Translations under genes and position numbers: made by a program
The notes under the pieces: generated by a model
The model's database searches: none
What the model was told of the DNA's origin: nothing
Seen by the model: only the letters and a program-made list of their open reading frames with translations
Part shown: in pieces, positions 42,801 to 51,892 of the stretch
Layout of the letters: each line of letters opens with the position of its first letter
How positions within the stretch are numbered: position 1 is the first letter of the stretch
Origin: Stenotrophomonas maltophilia D457
GTDB taxonomy: Bacteria; Pseudomonadota; Gammaproteobacteria; Xanthomonadales; Xanthomonadaceae
NCBI RefSeq assembly: GCF_000284595.1
Contig: NC_017671.1
Span: 1,397,001 to 1,461,000 of the forward strand
Direction: 5' to 3'
DNA length: 64,000 nt

Positions 42801-43346
42801 ATGAAGCGCGCGTTCCTGCTGCTGTCCCTGCTGCCCCTGACCGTGTTGGCGCAGGCCCCTGCGCCGGCCACGCCTGCACCGGCCCCGGCACGCCCGGCAC
42901 CAGCCTCGCCGGCAGCTGCGAAGCCCGCTACCGCCGGTTCCCCTGCGTTGACCGCTGCTCAACAGGCGCAGGTGCAGAAACAGGACGCGGAAATGGGCGC
43001 CGCCGCAGTGAAGGCAGCGCAGCTGGTCGACGCCAACCGCGCCGGCGAATTGTGGGATGGCGCTTCGGCCGTCGCGCGTCGTGCGGTGCCGAAGGCCGCT
43101 TTCGTCAGCCAGTTGGCCGCCGAGCGCACGCGCCTGGGTACGCTGGCCGGGCGTGGCCAGCCGACCATCACCCGGGTCAAGTACAGCGCCGGTGCAGCAG
43201 TGCCGGAAGGGCTGTACATCAACGTCAGCTTCCCGACCCGTTTCGCCAACAGCGCACAGCCGGTGCGCGAGCTGGTCTCGTTCCGTTTCGACGAGGACCA
43301 GGTGTGGCGCCTGGCCGGTTACAGCCTGCGCGCGTCGGCACCCTGA
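42801..43346 (+). CDS. Exported DUF4019 protein
   Basis: A 181-aa protein with a signal peptide ending near VLAQA, a Pro/Ala linker (about 20-45), and a C-terminal DUF4019-like domain (WDGASAVARRAVPKAAFVSQL, then a beta-rich end VSFRFDEDQVWRLAGYSL). Function unknown; periplasmic by inference. ATG 42801 is taken; a GTG two codons earlier is possible. TAGACT at 42765-42770 is a likely -10. Confidence 0.75.
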   Translation: MKRAFLLLSLLPLTVLAQAPAPATPAPAPARPAPASPAAAKPATAGSPALTAAQQAQVQKQDAEMGAAAVKAAQLVDANRAGELWDGASAVARRAVPKAAFVSQLAAERTRLGTLAGRGQPTITRVKYSAGAAVPEGLYINVSFPTRFANSAQPVRELVSFRFDEDQVWRLAGYSLRASAP

Positions 43347-43357
43347 GGAGGTGAATG

Positions 43358-43747
43358 ATGGCAACTGAACTGACGATGCTGGCCTGGTCGGTACTGCTGG
43401 GCTTCGTGTACATCTTCGCCACCTCCACGGTGGTCACCCGCGAGCGCGGGATGAAGTGGAATGCTTCGGCACGCGATGGCGATGCAAAGCCGCTCAGCCC
43501 GCTGGCCGGTCGCCTGCAGCGTGCGCAGGCCAACTTCCTGGAGACCTTCCCGTTCTTCGCCGCCGCCGCCATCGCAGTGGTCGTGGCCGGGCGCGGCAAC
43601 GACACCACGGCGCTGGCCGCGCAGGCCTACTTCTGGGCGCGCGTGGTCTATCTGCCGCTGTATGCCGCGGGCGTGCCCTACGTGCGCAGCCTGGTGTGGC
43701 TGGTGTCGCTGTTGTCGATCCTGGCGCTGGTGTTCGCACTTCTGTAA
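43358..43747 (+). CDS. MAPEG-family membrane protein
   Basis: A 129-aa protein with four predicted helices and the MAPEG pattern RAQANFLETFPFFAAAAIAVV, with the Arg/Asn/Glu glutathione-site residues, and AQAYFWARVVYLPLYAAGVPYVRSLVW. Family members conjugate glutathione or act on lipid peroxides. Two ATGs are adjacent (43355, 43358); the second has better spacing to GAGGAGG. Confidence 0.85.
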   Translation: MATELTMLAWSVLLGFVYIFATSTVVTRERGMKWNASARDGDAKPLSPLAGRLQRAQANFLETFPFFAAAAIAVVVAGRGNDTTALAAQAYFWARVVYLPLYAAGVPYVRSLVWLVSLLSILALVFALL

Positions 43748-43753
43748 GTCGGC

Positions 43754-43767
43754 CTGATCCAGATCAA
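43754..43767 (+). promoter_or_regulatory. FNR/ANR-like box upstream of ubiM
   Basis: CTGAT-CCAG-ATCAA, one mismatch to TTGATNNNNATCAA. A TATGCT -10 candidate (43789-43794) would put the box centre near -40.5, the classical activating position. Confidence 0.5.
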
Positions 43768-43826
43768 GGCCGCTCAGGCGCGCGGCGCTATGCTGGCGCG
43801 GACTGGATCAACGGCAGGAGGCGCGC

Positions 43827-45005
43827 ATGCGCAGGTTGGACGTGGTGGTGGTCGGCGCCGGACCGGCGGGCCTGTGTTTCGCGCGTGCGCTGGCGGGCAA
43901 TGGCCTGCAGGTCGGGCTGGTCGAAGTGCAGCCGCGCCAGGCGCTGGCCGAGGCCGCCTTTGATGGCCGTGAGATCGCGTTGACCCATGCCTCGCGGCAG
44001 AGCATGGAGCAGCTGGGGCTGTGGCAGCGCCTGCCGCACGCTGAAATTGCTGATCTGCGCGATGCCAGGGTGATGAACGGCGGCTCGCCGTTCGCGCTGA
44101 CCTTCGCCAGCAGCCAGGTCGACGGCCAGCCGCTGGGCTGGCTGGTACCCAACCATCTGATCCGTCGCGCCGCGTGGGATGCCGTGCAGGGCCAGGACGG
44201 CCTGGAGCTGTTCGACGGGCGCAAGGTGCTGGGCGTGCAGGCCGATGCGCAGGGCCACGTGGTCAAACTCGATGACGGCAGCCAACTGCATGCGCGGCTG
44301 CTGGTGGCCGCTGACAGCCGCTTCTCCGCCACCCGCCGCATGCTCGGCATCGGTGCGCAGATGCGCGACTTCGGCAAGTCGATGCTGGTGTGCCGCATGC
44401 AGGTCGAGCGCGACCATCACCACACCGCCTGGGAGTGGTTCGGCTACGGCCGCACGATGGCGCTGCTGCCGCTCAACGAGGGCCAGGCATCGGCGGTGAT
44501 CACGCTGCCGCCGCGGCAGATCGAGGCGCTGCTGGCGATGGACGAGGTAGCCTTCGGTGAGGCCATCAGTGCCTGCTTCGAACACCGCCTGGGCCGGATG
44601 CAGCCGGTGGCCACGCCGCAGGCGTATCCGCTGGTGGGTGTGTACGCGGATCGCTTCGTCGGCGAGCGTTCTGCGCTGATCGGTGATGCCGCGGTGGGCA
44701 TGCATCCGGTCACCGCGCATGGCTTCAACCTGGGCCTGGCCAGCGCACAGCGGTTGGCGCAGGGCATCGTCGCGCAGCAGCGCCGTGGTGCCGACATTGC
44801 CGCCGCCGGCATGCTGGCCAGCTACCAGCGTGGTCATCGGCTGGCGTCGCGGCCGCTGTACGAGGCCACCAATGCGATCGCCAGCCTGTACACCGACGAC
44901 CGTCGCCCGGCGCGCCTGCTGCGTGCGGCCGGCCTGCGCCTGGCGCAGGGCGTGGCACCGTTCAGGCAGCTGATTGCCTCGCACCTGACCCAGCGCGTGG
45001 CCTGA
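43827..45005 (+). CDS. ubiM: UbiH/UbiM-family FAD-dependent ubiquinone hydroxylase
   Basis: A 392-aa flavin monooxygenase. The dinucleotide-binding motif is VVVGAGPAGLCFARAL (7-22); the mid DG-type motif region is RLLVAADSRFSATR; the second FAD motif is GDAAVGMHPVTAHGFNLGLASA (about 290-311). The start and length resemble UbiM, which hydroxylates C5 of the ubiquinone ring, but UbiH/UbiI/UbiF remain possible. GCAGGAGG precedes the ATG. An FNR-like site upstream hints at oxygen-dependent expression. Confidence 0.83.
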   Translation: MRRLDVVVVGAGPAGLCFARALAGNGLQVGLVEVQPRQALAEAAFDGREIALTHASRQSMEQLGLWQRLPHAEIADLRDARVMNGGSPFALTFASSQVDGQPLGWLVPNHLIRRAAWDAVQGQDGLELFDGRKVLGVQADAQGHVVKLDDGSQLHARLLVAADSRFSATRRMLGIGAQMRDFGKSMLVCRMQVERDHHHTAWEWFGYGRTMALLPLNEGQASAVITLPPRQIEALLAMDEVAFGEAISACFEHRLGRMQPVATPQAYPLVGVYADRFVGERSALIGDAAVGMHPVTAHGFNLGLASAQRLAQGIVAQQRRGADIAAAGMLASYQRGHRLASRPLYEATNAIASLYTDDRRPARLLRAAGLRLAQGVAPFRQLIASHLTQRVA

Positions 45006-45016
45006 ACAGCTTCAGA

Positions 45017-45238
45017 TCAGCCTGCAGCCAGCACCCGGATCTGGCTGTCGGCGAATTCGACCACCTGGCCTGCGCGGATCTTGCAGGCCTTGCGCAGTTC
45101 CACTTCGCCGTCGACCCGTACCTGGCCCTCGCTGATGACCATCTTGGCCTCGCCGCCACTGGTGACCAGATCGGCCAGCTTGAGCAGCTGCTTGAGTTCG
45201 ACGTAGTCACCGTCGAGGTCGAATTCGAGAATCTGCAT
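45017..45238 (-). CDS. S4-domain RNA-binding protein, YbcJ-like
   Basis: A 73-aa protein: MQILEFDLDGDYVELKQLLK, then the S4 fold LLKLADLVTSGGEAKMVISEGQVRVDGEVELRKACKI (in parts). This is the small stand-alone S4 family of YbcJ, thought to bind structured RNA. ATG 45238 begins the domain; the frame is open upstream without coding character. Convergent with ubiM and divergent from deaD. Confidence 0.9.
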   Translation of the reverse strand: MQILEFDLDGDYVELKQLLKLADLVTSGGEAKMVISEGQVRVDGEVELRKACKIRAGQVVEFADSQIRVLAAG

Positions 45239-45466
45239 GGAGCGGGGTTCCTGGGAAGAGGGCGCAGGCCAGCGGCCGGGCCGGGAAGAGGGCGCGTATT
45301 GTGCGCCAGCACGGGCCCGACGGCATCTGTGAGGAAAGCTGTATGCCTCGTTCAGCATCAATGCGGTATCATTCCGCTCTGAGCGAGTGAAATCTCCTCC
45401 GACCGAGCAGCGCCAGGGCACGCGATAAGAAGGGCGCCCAAAGCGCGGACCATCACCTTTTTTATC

Positions 45467-45490
45467 GCACTGCCAGGAAGACGGCAGTGC
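45467..45490 (+). promoter_or_regulatory. Hairpin in deaD leader, next to the ribosome binding site
   Basis: GCACTGCC / GGCAGTGC, an 8-bp stem with loop AGGAAGAC, preceded by a T-rich run (45458-45463) and followed 4 bases later by GGAG (45495-45498) of the deaD ribosome binding site. It could tune translation of this cold-shock-type helicase. Confidence 0.45.
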
Positions 45491-45504
45491 CTTCGGAGTT
45501 CCCC

Positions 45505-47442
45505 ATGTCCCAAGATTCCCAAGCGCCGCTGCAGTTTGCGCAGCTCGGCCTGTCCGAGCCCGTGATGCAGGCCGTCACCGCCATCGGCTACGAAACCCCG
45601 TCGCCGATCCAGGCCGCCACCATCCCGGCGATGCTGGAAGGCCGCGACGTGCTGGGCCAGGCCCAGACCGGTACCGGCAAGACCGCTGCCTTTGCACTGC
45701 CGGTACTGTCCAACATCGACCTGCAGCAGATCAAGCCCCAGGCCCTGATCCTGGCGCCGACCCGCGAACTGGCCATCCAGGTTGCCGAGGCGTTCCAGTC
45801 CTATTCGTCGAAGATCCCCGGCTTCCGCGTGCTGCCGGTGTACGGCGGCCAGCCCTACGGCCAGCAGCTGTCGGCCCTGCGCCGCGGCGTGCATATCGTG
45901 GTCGGTACCCCCGGCCGCGTGATCGATCACCTGGACCGCAGCACCCTGGACCTGTCCGAGCTGAAGACGCTGGTGCTGGACGAAGCCGATGAAATGCTGC
46001 GCATGGGCTTCATCGACGACGTCGAAGCGGTGCTGAAGAAGCTGCCGGAGCAGCGCCAGGTGGCCCTGTTCTCGGCCACCATGCCGCCGCAGATCCGCCG
46101 CATCGCGCAGACCTACCTGCAGGACCCGGTGGAAGTGACCATCGCGGCCAAGACCACTACTTCGGCCAACATCCGCCAGCGTTACTGGTGGGTGAGCGGC
46201 ATGCACAAGCTGGACGCGCTGACCCGCATCCTGGAAGTCGAGCCGTTCGACGCGATGATCATCTTCGCGCGGACCAAGGCCGGCACCGAAGAACTGGCCA
46301 GCAAGCTGCAGGCGCGTGGCCTGGCCGCTGCCGCCATCAACGGTGACATGCAGCAGGCCCAGCGTGAGCGGACCATCGCCATGCTGAAGGAAGGCAAGCT
46401 GGACATCCTGGTCGCCACCGACGTGGCCGCGCGCGGCCTGGACGTGGAGCGCATCAGCCACGTGCTGAACTACGACATCCCGTACGACACCGAAAGCTAC
46501 GTGCACCGCATCGGCCGTACCGGTCGTGCCGGCCGCAGCGGCGAGGCGATCCTGTTCGCCACCCCGCGCGAGAAGGGCATGCTGCGCCAGATCGAGCGCG
46601 CCACCCGCCAGCCGATCGAAGAGATGCAGCTGCCGAGCGTGGAAGCGGTCAACGACACCCGCATCAACAAGTTCACCTCGCGCATCAGCGAAACCCTCGG
46701 CGCCGGTGGCCTGGACTTCTACCGCCAGCTGCTGGAGCGCTTCGAGAACGAGCAGAACGTGCCGGCCATCGAGATCGCTGCCGCGCTGGCCAAGCTGCTG
46801 CAGGGCGATACCCCGTTCCTGCTGCAGCCGCCGGTGCGTGCCCCGCGCGAAGAGCGCGCACCGCGCGAGCGCTTCGACCGTGGTGACCGCCCGGAACGTG
46901 GTGATCGCTTCGACCGCAACGAACGGGGTCCGCGCTTCGAGCGTGGCTCGCGCCGTGACGACGCCGAAGGTGGTTTTGAACAGCGTCCGCGCCGTGAGGT
47001 TCCGCCGCGTGGTGCACCGGAGCAGGGCATGGAGACCTACCGTATTTCGGTCGGTCACCAGCATGGCGTGAAGCCGGCCAACATCGTCGGCGCCATTGCC
47101 AACGAAGCCGGCCTGGAAAGCCGCTTCATCGGCCGCATCGACATCCACGACGACTTCTCGCTGCTGGACCTGCCGGCACAGATGCCGCCGGACGTGCTGT
47201 CGCACCTGCAGAAGGTCTGGGTGTCCGGCCAGCAGCTGCAGATGCGTGCGCTGGCTCCGGGTGAAGACACCAACCCGGCCCCGCGCCCGTTCAAGCCGCG
47301 CTTCGACAAGCGTGGCCCGGGCGGTCCGGGTGGCCCGCGTCGTGGCGGCCCGGGCGGCCAGGGTGGCGACCGCGGCGGTGACCGCGACAGTCGCCCGCCG
47401 CGTCGTGACGGCTTCAAGCCGCGCGGCCCGCGCAGCTTCTAA
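45505..47442 (+). CDS. deaD: DEAD-box RNA helicase DeaD/CsdA
   Basis: A 645-aa helicase. Q-motif region FAQLGLSEPVMQAVTAIGYETPSPIQ, Walker A AQTGTGKT (53-60), PTRELAIQV, TPGR, VLDEADEML, SATMPP, and HRIGRTGRAGRSG are all present. After the helicase core an RNA-binding domain (YRISVGHQHGVKPANIVGAI) like that of CsdA/DbpA is embedded in Arg/Gly/Asp-rich tails. It works in ribosome assembly and mRNA unwinding, especially in the cold. ATG 45505. Confidence 0.95.
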   Translation: MSQDSQAPLQFAQLGLSEPVMQAVTAIGYETPSPIQAATIPAMLEGRDVLGQAQTGTGKTAAFALPVLSNIDLQQIKPQALILAPTRELAIQVAEAFQSYSSKIPGFRVLPVYGGQPYGQQLSALRRGVHIVVGTPGRVIDHLDRSTLDLSELKTLVLDEADEMLRMGFIDDVEAVLKKLPEQRQVALFSATMPPQIRRIAQTYLQDPVEVTIAAKTTTSANIRQRYWWVSGMHKLDALTRILEVEPFDAMIIFARTKAGTEELASKLQARGLAAAAINGDMQQAQRERTIAMLKEGKLDILVATDVAARGLDVERISHVLNYDIPYDTESYVHRIGRTGRAGRSGEAILFATPREKGMLRQIERATRQPIEEMQLPSVEAVNDTRINKFTSRISETLGAGGLDFYRQLLERFENEQNVPAIEIAAALAKLLQGDTPFLLQPPVRAPREERAPRERFDRGDRPERGDRFDRNERGPRFERGSRRDDAEGGFEQRPRREVPPRGAPEQGMETYRISVGHQHGVKPANIVGAIANEAGLESRFIGRIDIHDDFSLLDLPAQMPPDVLSHLQKVWVSGQQLQMRALAPGEDTNPAPRPFKPRFDKRGPGGPGGPRRGGPGGQGGDRGGDRDSRPPRRDGFKPRGPRSF

Positions 47443-47467
47443 GCCGCACCCGCAGCCGTCCACACCA

Positions 47468-47489
47468 CCGCCAGCCCCCGGGCTGGCGG
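47468..47489 (+). terminator. Hairpin after deaD
   Basis: A 10-bp stem CCGCCAGCCC/GGGCTGGCGG with a 2-base loop, no T-run; followed at once by the long inverted repeat. Confidence 0.5.
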
Positions 47490-47492
47490 ACA

Positions 47493-47579
47493 GAAAAAGG
47501 GGACGGAGGGGATTAAGTCGTATCTGGCTGGCCATGTGCGTGTGCCAAGAACGACTTAATCCCCTCCGTCCCCTTTTTC
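47493..47579. repeat. Long inverted repeat, terminator-like (family A)
   Basis: 29-base perfect arms (47493-47521 and 47551-47579) with a 29-base spacer; the arm is the same as at 28807-28906 (AAAAAGGGGACGGAGGGGAT) while the spacer differs. Ends in T5. Confidence 0.75.
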
Positions 47580-47660
47580 GCATGGCCCACACATTGCCGG
47601 TCCTAGGCTGGGCCGGTTCCTAAGGAGGTTGTCACCGCAGCACATTCAGGGGGATCCGGG

Positions 47661-50084
47661 ATGGGTAGGAGTGGCACGGACCAACACAGCCGGCGGGTGC
47701 CGATGACCCGGGGGCTGGGACTGCGATTTGCGCTGTTGACCGGCATGGCGATCGGACTGGTCGCACTGTCCGCCCTGATCCAGGAACTGCAGGCGGCCTC
47801 TACTGCCTGGATCGCCGGCCAGGGCTACTGGTCGCGTGGCCAGCAGGATGCCACCGCCGCACTCAGTCGCTACCTGGCGCGTGGCGATGCCGAGGACCTG
47901 GACGACGCACGCCAGGCCCTGCAGGTGCCGTTGGGCGATCTGCAGGCGCGACTGGCGCTGGAACAGGCCGAACCGGACGAGGAGAAGGCCAGGCAGGGCT
48001 TCCTGCAGGGCGGCAATGCGCGTGCCGACATCCCTCGCCTGGTGTTCTCGTTCCGCTACGCGCGCGACATCGGTGCATTCCGCGAAGCGAGCGCGTTGTG
48101 GCGGCAGACCGATGGCGACCTGATGGCGCTGCAGCGACTGATCGATGAACTGCAGCTGCGGCACGACGGCAACCTGGTGCCCGTTGCCACACGCGACCGC
48201 TACCTGCAGCAGCTGCGTGACCTGGACCAGCGGATGAAGGTGCAGAGCCAGGCGTTCTCGCAGGCACTGCTGCGGATGGCGACGCTGGTGAGGCTGGCCA
48301 CGTTGATGGTGGCGGGCCTGTCGGTGCTGGCGATCAGCCTGATGGCGGTCGCCCTGGCGCGCCGCGTCGGCAAGGACCTGACCGAACACGAGAGCCGTTT
48401 CCGCGCGGCGTTCTACCAGGCCAACGTCGGCATGCTCAAGTTCGATGCCGAAGGCAAGGTGATCGAGGCCAACCAGGCGATGGCCGATATCCTCGACCAT
48501 CGTCGTGACATGCTGCTGCAGCTGTCGCTGGGCGACCTGCTGATGGACGGCGAGCTGGTCATCGATGGGGTGGGCCGCATCGATTGGGACCGCCAGCTGC
48601 GCCCGAGCGAACTGCGCTTTCGCCGTCGCGATGGCAGCCTTGTCTGGGGCCGCTGGAGCGGCACCGGCGTGCGCAGCACCGGCGGTGGCCTGTCGGTGTT
48701 CGCCATCATCGAAGACGTCAGCCAGAACCATGCACTGGCGCGCGAGATCGAGCACCACGCCAGCCACGACCCGCTGACCGGCCTGATCAATCGCCGCGAG
48801 ATCGAACGGCTGCTGGAACGCGCGCTGCTGCAGGTGCGCAGCGAAGGTGGCACGCACGCGCTGTGCTACATCAACCTGGACCATTTCAAGCTGGTCAACG
48901 ACAGCTTCGGTCACGCCGCCGGCGACCAGATGCTGCGCAGCTTCGCCGACTACCTGGTGGCGGCGGTGCGCGATGGTGACTGGGTGGGCCGGCTGGGCGC
49001 GGACGAGTTCGCCGTGTTCCTGGCCCATGCCGGGCAGGACGAGGCCAAGCGCGTGCTGCAGCGGGTAATCCGCAACCTGGGGCAGGCGACGTTCCCGGTC
49101 AGCGAAGGCAGCCCGCAGCTGAGCTGCAGCATCGGCGTGGTCGAGGTCAGCGCCGATGCGCCGGATGTGAACTGGCTGATGAGCGCCGCCGACAGCGCGT
49201 GCTATGCAGCCAAGCAGGCCGGCCGCAACCGCGTGCACTGCTTCAACGAGAACCGCATGGCGCTGGAGGAACGGCGCCAGGAAGCCGAGCGGCTGCAGGG
49301 CGTCAGCCTGGCCATGGCCGAAAACCGCATGGTGTTGTATGCGCAGCGCATCGCCCGCGTCGGCGATCCCTCCTACCTGCACTACGAGGTACTGGTGCGC
49401 ATGCGTGGCAGCGATGGCAGCCTGCACCTGCCGGGCCAGTTCATGCCGGCGGTGGAGCGCTATGGCATGGCCGTGGCGCTGGACCGGCACGTGCTTGGCC
49501 TGCTGTTCCGGCACCTGCAGGTGTGCCCGGCACACGTGCGGCAGCTGGGCCTGTGCAATGTCAACGTTTCGGCGCAGTCGATCGCCGAGCCCGGCTTCCT
49601 CGCCTTCGTCTGCGACCTGCTGGAGCGCAACCGCGCGCTGGCCTCCAAGCTGTGCTTCGAGATCACCGAGACCGCTGCGATCAGCAACCTCAGCCAGGCG
49701 CGTGCCTTCATCGATGCAGTGAAGGCGCGTGGCTGCCGGATGGCGCTGGACGATTTCGGTTCCGGGCTGTCCTCGTTCGGCTACCTGCGCCAGCTGCCGG
49801 CCGACATCCTGAAAATCGACGGGGCCTTCGTGCGCGACATGGATACCGATCCGGTCAGCCATGCCACCGTGCGCGCGATCAGTGAACTGGGGCGCGAGCT
49901 GCAGATGGAGGTGGTGGCCGAATGGGTGGAGACTGCCGACGTCGCCGCCGCGCTGACCCGTCTTGGGGTGCAGGGCCTGCAGGGTTATGCGGTCGAGCGG
50001 CCGCAACCGCTGGAGCGGATGACCCTGGCCGACCTGCGGCCGGTGCGCCTGGTGGCGGTGAAAGGTCCGCCCGCCGCTGGCTGA
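47661..50084 (+). CDS. Membrane GADEF-EAL protein, probable c-di-GMP phosphodiesterase
   Basis: An 807-aa protein: TM near 20-40, a helical periplasmic region, TM near 210-235, a PAS-like segment (FRAAFYQANVGMLKFDAEGKV), then GGDEF and EAL domains. The GGDEF site reads GADEF (446-450), probably without cyclase activity. The EAL site has EVL (576-578) but keeps the catalytic set: NVNVSA, FEITET, LDDFGSG, LKIDG, VAEWVE and the LQGY Gln. So it most likely hydrolyses c-di-GMP, with GTP perhaps as effector. ATG 47661 after AGGGGG. Confidence 0.9.
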   Translation: MGRSGTDQHSRRVPMTRGLGLRFALLTGMAIGLVALSALIQELQAASTAWIAGQGYWSRGQQDATAALSRYLARGDAEDLDDARQALQVPLGDLQARLALEQAEPDEEKARQGFLQGGNARADIPRLVFSFRYARDIGAFREASALWRQTDGDLMALQRLIDELQLRHDGNLVPVATRDRYLQQLRDLDQRMKVQSQAFSQALLRMATLVRLATLMVAGLSVLAISLMAVALARRVGKDLTEHESRFRAAFYQANVGMLKFDAEGKVIEANQAMADILDHRRDMLLQLSLGDLLMDGELVIDGVGRIDWDRQLRPSELRFRRRDGSLVWGRWSGTGVRSTGGGLSVFAIIEDVSQNHALAREIEHHASHDPLTGLINRREIERLLERALLQVRSEGGTHALCYINLDHFKLVNDSFGHAAGDQMLRSFADYLVAAVRDGDWVGRLGADEFAVFLAHAGQDEAKRVLQRVIRNLGQATFPVSEGSPQLSCSIGVVEVSADAPDVNWLMSAADSACYAAKQAGRNRVHCFNENRMALEERRQEAERLQGVSLAMAENRMVLYAQRIARVGDPSYLHYEVLVRMRGSDGSLHLPGQFMPAVERYGMAVALDRHVLGLLFRHLQVCPAHVRQLGLCNVNVSAQSIAEPGFLAFVCDLLERNRALASKLCFEITETAAISNLSQARAFIDAVKARGCRMALDDFGSGLSSFGYLRQLPADILKIDGAFVRDMDTDPVSHATVRAISELGRELQMEVVAEWVETADVAAALTRLGVQGLQGYAVERPQPLERMTLADLRPVRLVAVKGPPAAG

Positions 50085-50193
50085 ACGCCCGTCGGCGACT
50101 TTGGTCTACACGTGGGCTGCAGCCGCGGCTGCGATAATGCCCGGCAGGGGCGACGCGCAGTGGGCGCGGGCGTAAGCAGGAACAGGACGTGGC

Positions 50194-51858
50194 GTGGGCG
50201 GCAGGCAGGGGCAGTACGGAACGGGAGCGGTGCTGGTCGTGCTGCTGGTGTGGTTGGCAATGCCGTGGCCGCTGTCGGCGGCCGTAGCCGAAGCCGGGCG
50301 TGACTACCTGCTGGTCGGTGCGGCGACCGATGAACCCACCCCGCATCGCGCATGCACGCCGGAGATGCTGGCGGGGCCACGGCAACAGGTGCAGGTGTCC
50401 GCGCCAGCGGGCGGCTGGTCGGGCCAGCCGCAGGCACTGGACGTGTTCAATGTGTTCGCGGGCGAAGTCCGCGTGCAGCATGGGGATCGCGAAATCTGCG
50501 GCAACATGCACGATGCCCGTACCCGTGATTCCCGGTTCCGCGCAGGCATCGGCCTGGTCGCGGTGCCGCCGGCGGGCAGCCATGAACCGTTCCTGGTGTC
50601 ATGGCAGACGCCGCTGAAGGCGCGCTGGGTACCGACCCTGCGGCTGGGCGCGCCCAGTCCCGTGCAGCAGAACGATACCGCCCGCCTGCTGGTGCGCGCG
50701 GCCTGCATCGCCGTGGCAATCGCACTGGCGTTGTCGGCCCTGATGGCCTTCCTTACCACCCGCGACCGCAGTTTCCTGGTCTACATCGCCGGTACCACCG
50801 TGCTGGTGCTGTGGCAGGCCATTCTCGGCGGGCTGAGCGGCTACCCCGAGCCATGGCTGCCGGTGGGTGAGCGCAGCGCGTGGTGGCTGCTGTCGTTGAC
50901 CGCTGCATCCCAGGCGCTGGTGCTGCCCGCGTTGTGGCGACTGAACGGCGGCGACCGCCTGCTGCCGCGATCGCGCCCGGTGCAGCTGCTGGCGCTGTGG
51001 GGATTGCTGGCGCTGGCCGCGTGGGTGCCCTGGCTGCAGCGGGACAGCCTGGCCTGGGTGGCGCAGGGCCTGCAGGTGTCCTACCTGCTGGGCTGCGGCC
51101 TGGCATTGATGGCCGGGGTGTGGGCATGGCTGCGCGGCGACCGCTGGGCGCAGGCGGGGTTGGCGGCGCTGGCACCGATGCTGGTGTTGATCCTGGCCGA
51201 CGCCTGCCGCGCTGCGTGGTTGCTGGAGTACCGCGTGGAGGCACTGCAACTGTCGGTGACCTGGCTGCTGATGATGGCTGCCTATGCGCTGAACCAGCGG
51301 CTGGGCCGCCTGCGCCAGCAGCGCGATGAACTTCGCCAGCTGGCCGAGACCGATGGCCTGACCGGGCTGCCCAACCGCCGTGCCGGGCTGCAGCAGCTGG
51401 CACGGCACCTGGAACGGGTCGATCGCGAGCGCGGCCCGCTGGTGATCGGTTTCCTCGATATCGACCTGTTCAAGGACATCAATGACCGCCATGGCCACGC
51501 CGTGGGTGACCAGGTACTGGTGGCGGTGGCACGTGCATTGCGTGCCGCGGTCCGCAGCCAGGACCAGGTGGTGCGGATGGGTGGCGAAGAGTTCCTGCTG
51601 CTGATGCCGGGCATGCCGCGCGAGGCGGCATCGGCGCGCCTGGATCGCCTGCGCCAGCACCTCACCGAGGCGGCCCGGGCGCTGCAGGTGCCCGGCCTGG
51701 AGGTCACCGCCAGCATCGGCCTGGCGCAGTGGCGGCCGGGCGAGGACGATCTCGCCGCGCTGCTGCGCCGGGCCGACCACGCCATGTACGTGGCCAAGCG
51801 TGCCGGCCGCAACCGGGTATTCGACGGCGAAGAACTCGATCCGCCGCCCCCGGCATGA
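50194..51858 (+). CDS. Membrane diguanylate cyclase with 7TM-type sensor region
   Basis: A 554-aa protein with a signal sequence, a periplasmic domain (about 30-165, two cysteines at CTPE and ICGN), seven or eight helices (about 170-370), a short coiled linker and a GGDEF domain. The active site is GGEEF (463-467) and the I-site RSQD (454-457). So it is likely an active, feedback-inhibited cyclase with 7TMR-DISM-like input. Start GTG 50194; no better ATG is near. Confidence 0.88.
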   Translation: MGGRQGQYGTGAVLVVLLVWLAMPWPLSAAVAEAGRDYLLVGAATDEPTPHRACTPEMLAGPRQQVQVSAPAGGWSGQPQALDVFNVFAGEVRVQHGDREICGNMHDARTRDSRFRAGIGLVAVPPAGSHEPFLVSWQTPLKARWVPTLRLGAPSPVQQNDTARLLVRAACIAVAIALALSALMAFLTTRDRSFLVYIAGTTVLVLWQAILGGLSGYPEPWLPVGERSAWWLLSLTAASQALVLPALWRLNGGDRLLPRSRPVQLLALWGLLALAAWVPWLQRDSLAWVAQGLQVSYLLGCGLALMAGVWAWLRGDRWAQAGLAALAPMLVLILADACRAAWLLEYRVEALQLSVTWLLMMAAYALNQRLGRLRQQRDELRQLAETDGLTGLPNRRAGLQQLARHLERVDRERGPLVIGFLDIDLFKDINDRHGHAVGDQVLVAVARALRAAVRSQDQVVRMGGEEFLLLMPGMPREAASARLDRLRQHLTEAARALQVPGLEVTASIGLAQWRPGEDDLAALLRRADHAMYVAKRAGRNRVFDGEELDPPPPA

Positions 51859-51892
51859 AGCGCAGCGGGCGGGGATGCCGGATAATAGGGCG

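Noticed and set aside
45358..47592. 744-codon open frame on the minus strand
   Set aside because: Antisense to deaD; no recognisable motifs.
47646..50006. 786-codon open frame on the minus strand
   Set aside because: Antisense to the GADEF-EAL gene, whose motifs are clear.
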